Origin: Anaerolineae bacterium
GTDB lineage: Bacteria > Chloroflexota > Anaerolineae > Anaerolineales > Anaerolineaceae
Length of the DNA stretch: 5,300 bases
Assembly: GCA_016213455.1 (NCBI GenBank)
Contig: JACRAG010000337.1
Coordinates: forward strand, 1 to 5,300
Reading direction: 5' to 3'
Each line of letters begins with the position of its first letter. Position 1 is the first letter of the stretch. Of the stretch, positions 1 to 5,300 are shown piece after piece. A program made the translations under genes and the position numbers. The notes below the pieces were generated by a model, which saw only the letters and a list, made by a program, of their open reading frames with translations, had not been told where the DNA came from and ran no database searches.

Positions 1-107
1 AATCGGTGGAAACCATTGAGCGCGACACCGATCGCGACAACTTCCTGAGCGCGGAGGATGCCGTGAAATACGGACTGGTGGATCAGGTGCTGGAAAAACG
101 AGTTTAA
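1..107 (+). CDS. clpP: ATP-dependent Clp protease proteolytic subunit ClpP, C-terminal end (5' truncated by window)
   Basis: Only the last 34 codons are inside the window; bases 1-2 finish an earlier codon and the frame ends at TAA 105-107. The peptide runs from [16 protein letters not shown] to [15 protein letters not shown]. This matches the ClpP C-terminus, whose hallmark is ERDTxRDxFLSAxEAxxYGLVD. The second Asp of the DTDRD segment (codon 36-38) corresponds to the catalytic Asp of the Ser-His-Asp triad; the Ser and His lie upstream, outside the window. ClpP is the cytoplasmic serine peptidase that forms a double heptameric barrel and degrades proteins unfolded by ClpX, ClpA or ClpC. No clpX start is seen directly downstream, which is where many bacteria carry it. 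The tail is of normal length and intact. Identification rests on motif recall; the fragment is short but very characteristic. Confidence 0.93.
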   Translation, partial: SVETIERDTDRDNFLSAEDAVKYGLVDQVLEKRV

Positions 108-135
108 AAAGAATGATTGGTTTGCCGATAAACTG

Positions 136-324
136 GTGGAAGGTTCGCGTCTGGCATCACTGGATGAGCGCCTGGCAGCGTTGGCGCGGCGCTACCCCGA
201 TGAAAGCGAAATCATCACCCGAACCGGGCCTGCGTTGAAAGTCTTGCAGGAAGAAATCTGCTCGGCTGCTCAAATCGAGCCAGATGCGTTGGTGCCACGC
301 TTGCGCGAAGCGTTCACACGCTGA
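136..324 (+). CDS. Small hypothetical protein downstream of clpP (62 aa, start uncertain)
   Basis: I do not recognise this protein. It is a 62-residue soluble, charged, probably helical sequence (for example SLDERLAALARRYPDESE, then a hydrophobic/acidic stretch ending in REAFTR). It has no signal peptide, membrane segment or known motif. Codon use (many gcg, cgc, ctg, gaa) resembles the flanking genes and supports real coding. The only standard start in frame is GTG 136, which has no convincing Shine-Dalgarno sequence. The protein-like reading continues upstream without a stop through NDWFADKL to TGA 64-66, but holds no start codon between clpP and 136. An ATG lies at 113 in another frame. 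So the start may be wrong, or an indel may separate the true ATG from the body. It begins 28 bp after the clpP stop and may be co-transcribed with it. It could also be a decayed gene remnant. Confidence 0.42.
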   Translation: MEGSRLASLDERLAALARRYPDESEIITRTGPALKVLQEEICSAAQIEPDALVPRLREAFTR

Positions 325-362
325 GGACGCTGATCAACGACAATCTCTCTCGTCTCTGGAGA

Positions 363-404
363 AAAACAAAAAGGCAAACCTGGATTGGTTCGCCTTTTTG
401 TTTT
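363..404. terminator. Bidirectional rho-independent terminator between convergent genes
   Basis: Two 18-base arms (363-380 and 387-404) flank a six-base loop (381-386). The core GGC-AACC/GGTT-GCC is bordered by A-rich sequence on the left and T-rich sequence on the right, so either transcript ends in a U tract. Read on the + strand the stem has one A-C mismatch (base 376 against 391). Read on the - strand the same position forms a G-U pair, so the hairpin is complete in that direction. It lies 18 bp beyond the stop of the - strand serine hydrolase gene and 38 bp beyond the small + strand ORF, the expected place for a shared terminator. Confidence 0.85.
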
Positions 405-422
405 AAAGAAGATACGACCGGT

Positions 423-1901
423 CTACTGGTTGAAGTAGTTGTAAACCGCTTCGGAGAGGTTCTTCACCATCAGGTTTGCTGGATCCCACAAGAGTTGATT
501 GTCATCATGCAGGTAAATGGCGATCACATAGTTGCCTGCTGGAGAATAGACGATGCCGGTATCTGAAATGGCGTGCATCAGGTTGTCGGCTTCAATCGTC
601 CATCCGTGCTTGTGAGCCACCTGGACCGTCTCCGGCACACCGGCTTCCAGCAGAGCACCGTTTTTGTTTTTGGATAAATAAGCGATCATCTGGCGGCACT
701 CGTTTTGGGTCAAAAGCCCCGGAAAGACTGCTGCAAAGGTGCCGTCGCCAAATTCCGCACAATAATAGATGTCTTCCAATAACATGCCGATCTCAGCCGG
801 CGTGGTCTGGTTGTAGCGGTCGGGGTCCAGATTGATATCCTCGCGCTGGTTCGCCGGCGTTTTGAACACCTGCATCAGCGGCGCTCCGGGATAGAAGTAC
901 CCGGCGAGGAATGTATTCTCCAGTCCCAAAGAGAACATATCATCGGTCACCATCAAAGGACCGGTGGTTTGATCCAGCACATTTTCCATCAATTTATCCG
1001 CCGGACCATTCTCTGAATACTCAATCATCAGTTGAATTTGCTCTGCAACAGAATCGGCCAGCGGTTCTGGTTCGTGGATAAACACTGAGGCCATAATCGG
1101 GATTTTCATCGTGCTTGCGGCAGTGAAAGCAATCCCGGGGCGGACCACCTGGCCTTGATCCAACGCAAATTGAATCTCCTGCCCGCCTTGCAGATCTTTC
1201 ACATACATCTCAACGGTGCCGTCGAAGCCGGTCATCAGGATGTTTTGTTCAAGCAGGATCTTTAAGTTCTCAATGGATGGGCGGGGAGGGCTGACACGAT
1301 TGATGGTCAGGTTCACCGTGCGCGCGGAAGGAGAGCGGAAGGCATCCGAGATGAGCACCACCGCCCGATCAATATCCAAAACGCTGCCAGGCAGTCCCTG
1401 TTGAAAACTGGTGCTTCCAGGCACCGGAATGGCAGCTGTGGGCGGCGCATCATAGCGGGGGGCAACTTCGTCCCGCAAAAAAGTACGCAAGCGTTCTTCA
1501 GACAGGGTGGAAATCAACGGGACAGGTTCAGGCGTGGGCACGCGGTTCCATAAGTAATCCCAGAAACCCGCCCAAAATGGCCGGCTGACCCGCGCAAGGT
1601 CGGCAGCAGAAATCATCGCCTCGAGATTCAGGCTGAAACCAACCAGCGAGGGTTTGATCTGGATCACCGCATCCCGGTAGCGGACTTCCACAGGAACGCC
1701 CGTATAGGCCTGCAGCAGCCGTTCAGCCGCCTGCTGACCGTCCATCCCTCCCACCGGAATGGACGCAATCACCATGCCTGGCGGGAAGTTGGAACGAATC
1801 CGGCTGTACCGCACCAGCTGCATCGCTGTCAAAATGACAGCGACAAAGATGAGCAAAGCGGCAACCCAGCGCAGGGGTAAGAATAAACTTCGGTTGCGCA
1901 T
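423..1901 (-). CDS. Membrane-anchored PG_binding_4 / class A beta-lactamase-like serine hydrolase
   Basis: This 492-residue protein has a short basic N-terminus and one membrane segment (about residues 11-30), so the rest should lie outside the cytoplasm. Residues about 42-205 resemble YoaR/VanW-type PG_binding_4 domains: the segment IPVGGMDGQQAAERL is typical, and a second similar block follows at about 131-205. Residues about 215-490 resemble the beta-lactamase2 family (class A fold). Visible motifs are S263-T-M-K266 (SxxK nucleophile and base), S296-E297-N298 in the place of SDN, T366-T-P368 after the omega-loop region, and K431-H432-G433 in the place of KTG. The general-base Glu of true class A enzymes (ExxxN) is not clearly present; E354 is the nearest candidate. 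I infer a cell-wall-associated serine hydrolase or penicillin-recognising protein, not a proven antibiotic-resistance enzyme. ATG 1901 is the only sensible start, because in-frame TAG and TAA lie 9-15 bases upstream. No Shine-Dalgarno sequence is seen. The gene is convergent with the clpP unit and divergent from the glycosyltransferase-like gene. Confidence 0.88.
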   Translation of the reverse strand: MRNRSLFLPLRWVAALLIFVAVILTAMQLVRYSRIRSNFPPGMVIASIPVGGMDGQQAAERLLQAYTGVPVEVRYRDAVIQIKPSLVGFSLNLEAMISAADLARVSRPFWAGFWDYLWNRVPTPEPVPLISTLSEERLRTFLRDEVAPRYDAPPTAAIPVPGSTSFQQGLPGSVLDIDRAVVLISDAFRSPSARTVNLTINRVSPPRPSIENLKILLEQNILMTGFDGTVEMYVKDLQGGQEIQFALDQGQVVRPGIAFTAASTMKIPIMASVFIHEPEPLADSVAEQIQLMIEYSENGPADKLMENVLDQTTGPLMVTDDMFSLGLENTFLAGYFYPGAPLMQVFKTPANQREDINLDPDRYNQTTPAEIGMLLEDIYYCAEFGDGTFAAVFPGLLTQNECRQMIAYLSKNKNGALLEAGVPETVQVAHKHGWTIEADNLMHAISDTGIVYSPAGNYVIAIYLHDDNQLLWDPANLMVKNLSEAVYNYFNQ

Positions 1902-1907
1902 AACGCG

Positions 1908-1941
1908 ATTTTACTATGGAACATCCCCAGGCACCGATCAA
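1908..1941 (-). promoter_or_regulatory. Candidate promoter of the serine hydrolase gene, leaderless or nearly so
   Basis: Read on the - strand, TAAAAT (1908-1913; one mismatch to TATAAT) ends six bases before the ATG at 1901, which would place transcription start on or next to the start codon. The overlapping CATAGT (1913-1918) is a weaker -10, but lies exactly 17 bases from TTGATC (1936-1941), a 4/6 match to the -35 consensus. Either choice gives a leader of about 0-6 bases, which fits the lack of a ribosome binding site. This is consensus matching by eye only. Confidence 0.4.
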
Positions 1942-1964
1942 GTGAGAAAAATCTTAAGATCAAG
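1936..1964. repeat. GATCAAG direct repeat flanking an ATCTTAAGAT palindrome
   Basis: GATCAAG occurs at 1936-1942 and 1958-1964, with a 22-base period close to two helical turns. The perfect 10-base palindrome ATCTTAAGAT (1951-1960) overlaps the second copy. The first copy covers the candidate -35 box of the - strand gene, so the pair could be an operator for a regulator binding one face of the DNA. Such short repeats can arise by chance in AT-rich spacers. Confidence 0.3.
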
Positions 1965-2008
1965 AGGCGTGATTCTTGCTACTTCATAATAAAATAGCTT
2001 GTGGTAAC

Positions 2009-2037
2009 TTGCTTGAAAACCTGAAGTAAAGTATAGT
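2009..2037 (+). promoter_or_regulatory. Candidate upstream promoter of the TIGR03663/NHL gene
   Basis: TTGCTT (2009-2014) and TATAGT (2032-2037) are separated by 17 bases. The -10 matches the consensus at 5/6 and the -35 at only 3/6. Transcription would start near 2044 and give a leader of about 70 bases that includes most of the CCCAT/ATGGG array. It competes with a second -10-like box much closer to the gene. Confidence 0.35.
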
Positions 2038-2039
2038 GA

Positions 2040-2066
2040 CCCATAGTCCAATGGGATGAAACCCAT
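2040..2066. repeat. Alternating CCCAT / ATGGG / CCCAT array with 11-base period
   Basis: CCCAT (2040-2044), ATGGG (2051-2055) and CCCAT (2062-2066) are each separated by exactly six bases. The middle element can pair with either neighbour, giving two mutually exclusive small hairpins. The right-hand one extends to six pairs as AATGGG/CCCATT (2050-2055 with 2062-2067). The 11-base period is one helical turn, so it could instead be a DNA-level operator. It lies 48-74 bases before the start of the long + strand gene. The stems are too short for a strong terminator. Confidence 0.35.
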
Positions 2067-2097
2067 TAAAGATCGTCTAAAACCAGAATCACTGGAG

Positions 2098-2103
2098 TAT
2101 AAA
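2098..2103 (+). promoter_or_regulatory. Candidate proximal -10 box (TATAAA) giving a very short leader
   Basis: TATAAA ends ten bases before ATG 2114, which would put transcription start at about 2109-2111 and leave a leader of only a few bases. No good -35 is visible 16-18 bases upstream. The only Shine-Dalgarno-like sequence, GGAG at 2094-2097, is 16 bases from the ATG, too far for normal use. A leaderless or near-leaderless transcript is therefore possible, mirroring the divergent gene. Confidence 0.3.
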
Positions 2104-2113
2104 GAAACGCCCC

Positions 2114-5100
2114 ATGCTCGCTGAGACTTCCTCAAATTCATGGTTAGATCGTCCTCTCATCAAAGACAACGCCAGCTTCAAAGTTGAAACGCTGATCATC
2201 ATCCTCATCCTCGCGCTGACCATCTTCTCGCGTTTCGCGATGCTGGGCGAACGGGTGATGAGTCATGATGAAGTCAATCATGTGTGGCCTTCCTATGATT
2301 ATTTCAAGGGCAAAGGCTATGCGCACAACCCGGTGACCCACGGACCCTTCCAATTCCACATCGTCGCCCTTTCCTATTTCCTCTTCGGCGATAACGATTT
2401 CACCTCCCGTATCCCGGCAGCCTTGTTCAGCTCTGCCGCGGTCGCGTTTGTGCTGTTTGGCTACCGGCGTTACCTGGGGCGCAACGGCGCGTTAATTGCC
2501 GCGGTGCTTTTCTTGATATCTCCCTACATGCTCTTTTATGGGCGTTATACCCGCAACGAAGGATTCATCGAGCTCTATTTGGTGTTGATGTTGTATGCCG
2601 TACTGCGCCACCTGGATCGGGGCGACCATTTCTCGCTTTACCTGCTGACCGGCACGATTGTGATGCATTTCTGCACCAAAGAGACCTCGTATATTTACAT
2701 GGCGGCGCTGCTCATCTTCCTCATGCTGATCTTCCTAAAAGAACTCCAGCGAGCTGAGCGCACCCATCCGCGTTCCTTCCGGCGATTTGTCTTGTTGATT
2801 GGCGGGGCCATGCTGCTGGTGTTCCTGGCAATCGGCCTGGGCGTGGTAAACGCCAAGCCCGAAGCCGCAGCCGATGCGGCTGCCGCGACAACTGCGGTGG
2901 CTGCCGGCGGATTGACCAGCGGTACGCGCATCGCCATTGAGCTGGTAGCCGTGGTGGGCGCGCTGGCGTTGGCAGGCACCGCCTTTTACTTCATGATCCG
3001 CGAGCTGGGCTGGCAGGAACTGCGCCGCATGCGCACCTTCAACCTGCTGATGATCACCGGCACCTTTGTTTTGCCGCAGCTTGCCGCCTTCCCGGTAAAA
3101 ATTCTGGGCGGCGATCCGTTGGATTACAACAGTTCCGTTGGTCTGATCAGCAACGCCGCCTCCTTGCTGGTGCTGTTGGGCGCTTCAATCGCCATTGGCC
3201 TGTTATGGAATCCACGCCTGTGGTTGAAGAATGCCTTTCTGTTCTACACCATCTTTATCTTCCTCTACACCTCGATGTTCACCAATGGCGATGGCTTCTT
3301 CAGCGGCATTTTTGGATCGCTGGGTTACTGGCTGAGCCAGCAGGGTGAACAACGCGGCACCCAGCCGTTGTATTACTATGCGCTGGTTCAGATACCGGTG
3401 TACGAATACCTGGCATTGTTGGGCTCCTTCCTGGCCCTTTATTTCGGCCTGCGCTACGATCGCTTTTCTCATCTGCCTGGCCTCAACCCGGCGGCCCCGC
3501 AGGGTGATTCCCTGATCGATGCAGAAGAAACCGATGAATCCAAACCGGACCAACCGGAGGCAGCTTTTAACCTCGACGCCTTTTACACCAAAGCCCAACC
3601 GCTGCCGGTGCTCAGCCTGCTGCTCTTCTGGTCTGTGATCAGCCTGATCGCCTATTCGCTGGCTGGCGAGCGCATGCCCTGGTTGACCGTGCACATCGCC
3701 ATGCCCATGCTGCTGGCAGCCGGTTGGGGATTGGGTTTCCTGGTGGACACCACCCATTGGCGCAGCCTGGCCAACCGCAGCGGGGTGATCGCCTTACTCC
3801 TGCTGCCGGTCTTCTTCACCGCCCTCACCACAGGATTGGGCAGCCTTCTGGGGGCCAACCCGCCCTTTGCCGGCAACACACTGGACCAATTGCGCGCCAC
3901 CAGCCGCTTTGTCTTCGCCGCCCTGGGGACTCTCGGCGCGGGCGCGGGCATCTTATACCTGCTGCGCGGCTGGCAGGCCAATCAGCTCGTCCGGTTGGGC
4001 ACGTTGACCGTTTTTGCCATCCTGGCTGTACTCACCGCGCGCACTGCTTACCGGGCTTCTTACATCAATTACGACCACGCCACGGAGTTCCTGGTTTATG
4101 CTCACGCAGCGCGCGGCCCCAAGGATATTCTCGCCCAGGTTGAAGAGATCTCCCAACGCACCGGCGAAGGTAAAACCATCAGCGTGGCCTACTCCGGCGA
4201 CGGCATGTACCCCTACCAGTGGTATTTCCGCGACTACACCAATACGCGTTTCTTTGGCAACACCCCCACCCGTGACCTGCGCGATGTGCCCATCATCCTG
4301 GCGGGTGACGACGTGTATGGCAAAATGGAGCCAATCGTCGGGGAGAATTTCATCGAATACAACTACATGCGCCTGTGGTGGCCCATGGAGGATTACAAGA
4401 ACCTCACCTGGGAGCGCATTCGTACGGCCTTCGGCGATGCAAAATATCGCCAGGCCCTGTGGGATATCTGGTTGAATCGCGACTACAAGCTGTATGCCAG
4501 TTTGACCAACTCACCCAATTTGACCCTGGAAAACTGGCAGCCCAGCAACCGCATTCGCATGTTTGTGCGTAAAGACCTGGTATCGAAAATTTGGAATTAC
4601 GGCGTTCAAGCCAGTGTCGTGAGCGAACCGCAGGTGGACCCCTACGAAGCCAATATGTCCATGATCCTGCCCGACCGCCCCGCTTTTGGCATCACCGGTA
4701 GTGAGCCGGGCCAGTTCTCCGCGCCGCGCGGCATCGCGATTGGTCCGGACAACACCCTTTACGTGGCAGACTCGCGCAATCACCGCATTCAGCGCTTCTC
4801 GCCTGCCGGCGAGCTGCTGAACCAGTGGGGCTCCTTCGCTGACGCGGCGACCGGGGACGCCCCTGGCGGCACCTTCAACGAGCCCTGGGATGTGGCTGTC
4901 GCGCCGGACGGCACCGTGTTCGTTTCCGATACCTGGAATCACCGCATTCAGGTCTTCAACGCCGAAGGTGAGTTCTTGCGCTCCTGGGGCAAGTTCGGTC
5001 AGGCCGAAACCCCGGATGCCTTCTGGGGACCGCGGGGCTTGGCGATCGACTCGCGCGGGCGGATTTACATCGCAGACACGGGCAATAAACGCATCGCCAT

Positions 5101-5300
5101 CTTCGCGCCCGACGGCACATTCATCGCTCAATTCGGATCGGCTGGTCTGGATCAAGGCCAGTTTGATGAGCCCACCGGCGTCGCGGTTGGCCCAGACGAT
5201 GTCGTGTACGTAGCCGACACCTGGAACCAGCGCGTTCAGGTCTTCGTGGGCGACACCGACGGGTTGTTCTTCACCCCGGTTCGCGAATGGCCCATCGAAG
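2114..5300 (+). CDS. TIGR03663-type (Agl23-like) GT-C membrane glycosyltransferase-like protein fused to NHL repeats (3' end outside window)
   Basis: The frame opens at ATG 2114 and runs uninterrupted past the right edge (at least 1062 residues). TAA 2078-2080 is in frame upstream and no other start lies between. Residues about 24-645 form a polytopic membrane domain of roughly 12-14 segments. After the first segment comes the GT-C/PMT-like loop with H51-D52-E53 and H76-G-P78. Further recognisable motifs are YGRYTRNE (142-149), FCTKETSY (186-193), FTN (389-391), GSLGYWL (401-407), a QQ-RG-QP-YYY stretch (409-422) and GERMPWL (518-524). These, with ATEFLVY (656-662) and YPYQWYFRDY (699-708) in the following soluble part, point to TIGR03663, related to archaeal Agl23 and dolichyl-phosphate-mannose mannosyltransferases. 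At least four NHL repeats follow from about residue 859. An acidic linker (464-485) and an Ala-rich insert (247-266) interrupt the membrane domain. I infer transfer or handling of lipid-linked sugar at the outer face of the membrane; substrate and activity are unknown. Confidence 0.88.
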   Translation, partial: MLAETSSNSWLDRPLIKDNASFKVETLIIILILALTIFSRFAMLGERVMSHDEVNHVWPSYDYFKGKGYAHNPVTHGPFQFHIVALSYFLFGDNDFTSRIPAALFSSAAVAFVLFGYRRYLGRNGALIAAVLFLISPYMLFYGRYTRNEGFIELYLVLMLYAVLRHLDRGDHFSLYLLTGTIVMHFCTKETSYIYMAALLIFLMLIFLKELQRAERTHPRSFRRFVLLIGGAMLLVFLAIGLGVVNAKPEAAADAAAATTAVAAGGLTSGTRIAIELVAVVGALALAGTAFYFMIRELGWQELRRMRTFNLLMITGTFVLPQLAAFPVKILGGDPLDYNSSVGLISNAASLLVLLGASIAIGLLWNPRLWLKNAFLFYTIFIFLYTSMFTNGDGFFSGIFGSLGYWLSQQGEQRGTQPLYYYALVQIPVYEYLALLGSFLALYFGLRYDRFSHLPGLNPAAPQGDSLIDAEETDESKPDQPEAAFNLDAFYTKAQPLPVLSLLLFWSVISLIAYSLAGERMPWLTVHIAMPMLLAAGWGLGFLVDTTHWRSLANRSGVIALLLLPVFFTALTTGLGSLLGANPPFAGNTLDQLRATSRFVFAALGTLGAGAGILYLLRGWQANQLVRLGTLTVFAILAVLTARTAYRASYINYDHATEFLVYAHAARGPKDILAQVEEISQRTGEGKTISVAYSGDGMYPYQWYFRDYTNTRFFGNTPTRDLRDVPIILAGDDVYGKMEPIVGENFIEYNYMRLWWPMEDYKNLTWERIRTAFGDAKYRQALWDIWLNRDYKLYASLTNSPNLTLENWQPSNRIRMFVRKDLVSKIWNYGVQASVVSEPQVDPYEANMSMILPDRPAFGITGSEPGQFSAPRGIAIGPDNTLYVADSRNHRIQRFSPAGELLNQWGSFADAATGDAPGGTFNEPWDVAVAPDGTVFVSDTWNHRIQVFNAEGEFLRSWGKFGQAETPDAFWGPRGLAIDSRGRIYIADTGNKRIAIFAPDGTFIAQFGSAGLDQGQFDEPTGVAVGPDDVVYVADTWNQRVQVFVGDTDGLFFTPVREWPIE
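4688..5300 (+). repeat. NHL beta-propeller repeats within the long CDS (at least four)
   Basis: Four protein repeats are visible at residues 859-906, 907-959, 960-1008 and 1009-1062 of the long protein. Each has the pattern G-QF/F-P-G-A-PDG-YVADT-NHRIQVF-G. The core DSRNHRIQRF, DTWNHRIQVF, DTGNKRIAIF and DTWNQRVQVF segments are clear. At DNA level the 15 bases coding for NHRIQ are identical in repeats 1 and 2 (4778-4792 and 4937-4951). NHL domains usually have about six blades, so two or more probably lie beyond the window. They commonly bind proteins, RNA or other ligands, or act enzymatically; here, next to a membrane domain, an extracytoplasmic binding role is the simplest inference. Confidence 0.88.

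Larger units (their letters stand above)
1902..2113. other. AT-rich divergent intergenic region
   Basis: These 212 bases separate two divergent genes and are clearly more AT-rich than either. I see no credible coding frame. The region contains -10-like boxes for both directions, a direct repeat of GATCAAG, the palindrome ATCTTAAGAT, and an alternating CCCAT/ATGGG/CCCAT array, each listed separately. It presumably carries the control region of both flanking genes. I recognise no known riboswitch or T-box. Confidence 0.7.

Noticed and set aside
476..835. 119-codon open frame on the + strand
   Set aside because: It is antisense to the beta-lactamase-like domain, rich in Cys, Arg and Ser, and has no protein-like pattern.
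2013..2037. TTGAAA / TATAGT as a promoter pair
   Set aside because: The spacer is only 13 bases, too short for a standard sigma-70 promoter. The TTGCTT pairing with 17 bases was preferred.
1969..2092. Inverted repeat GTGATTCT (1969-1976) / AGAATCAC (2085-2092)
   Set aside because: Eight-base arms more than 100 bases apart are expected by chance at this scale, and no mobile-element or recombination signature surrounds them.
3203..3757. 184-codon open frame on the - strand
   Set aside because: It lies wholly inside the long + strand membrane protein gene, has a Gln/Gly/His-rich low-quality composition and no recognisable domain. It is a shadow of the GC-rich coding frame.
3724..4475. Two overlapping + strand open frames of 139 and 153 codons
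   Set aside because: Both are out-of-frame readings of the long + strand gene, whose own frame shows clear family motifs through this stretch.
4511..5155. 214-codon open frame on the - strand
   Set aside because: It is antisense to the NHL repeat region. Its apparent internal repetition (VNAVIxxxxxV patterns) simply mirrors the repeats on the + strand.
1..5300. CRISPR array, tRNA or rRNA, transposase, defence system
   Set aside because: No spaced direct repeats, cloverleaf-like sequence, rRNA signature or transposase motif was seen on either strand. The window is filled by ordinary chromosomal genes.

Overview
The window looks like ordinary chromosome from a moderately GC-rich bacterium. 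I infer Chloroflexota, probably Anaerolineae-like. The grounds are codon use and the pairing of a membrane-anchored YoaR-type (PG_binding_4) serine hydrolase with a TIGR03663-type membrane glycosyltransferase-like protein carrying NHL repeats. This is judgement from family knowledge; no marker gene proves the lineage. I see no rRNA, tRNA, CRISPR array, insertion sequence or phage gene.

Layout. (1) Bases 1-107 hold the C-terminal end of ATP-dependent Clp protease subunit ClpP on the + strand. A small unrecognised + strand ORF (136-324) follows. (2) A strong 18-bp hairpin flanked by A and T tracts (363-404) serves as a shared terminator between this + strand unit and the convergent gene to its right. 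(3) On the - strand, 423-1901 encodes a 492-residue membrane-anchored protein with a PG_binding_4-like N-terminal half and a class A beta-lactamase-like C-terminal half. (4) An AT-rich divergent intergenic region (1902-2113) holds candidate promoters for both flanking genes and several short symmetric repeats. (5) From 2114 to the right edge runs one very long + strand reading frame, open at its 3' end (at least 1062 residues). It is a multi-pass GT-C/PMT-superfamily protein of the TIGR03663 (Agl23-like) type, fused to at least four NHL beta-propeller repeats.

How they fit together. The two large genes are divergent and both act at or outside the membrane: one probably on cell-wall or envelope substrates, the other probably on lipid-linked sugars or surface glycans. 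A shared role in the cell envelope is plausible but not shown. ClpP belongs to a separate protein-quality-control unit and appears unrelated. The most notable observation is the fusion of a polytopic glycosyltransferase-like domain to an apparently extracytoplasmic NHL propeller. The unusual active-site motifs of the serine hydrolase and the very short predicted 5' leaders of both divergent genes come next.
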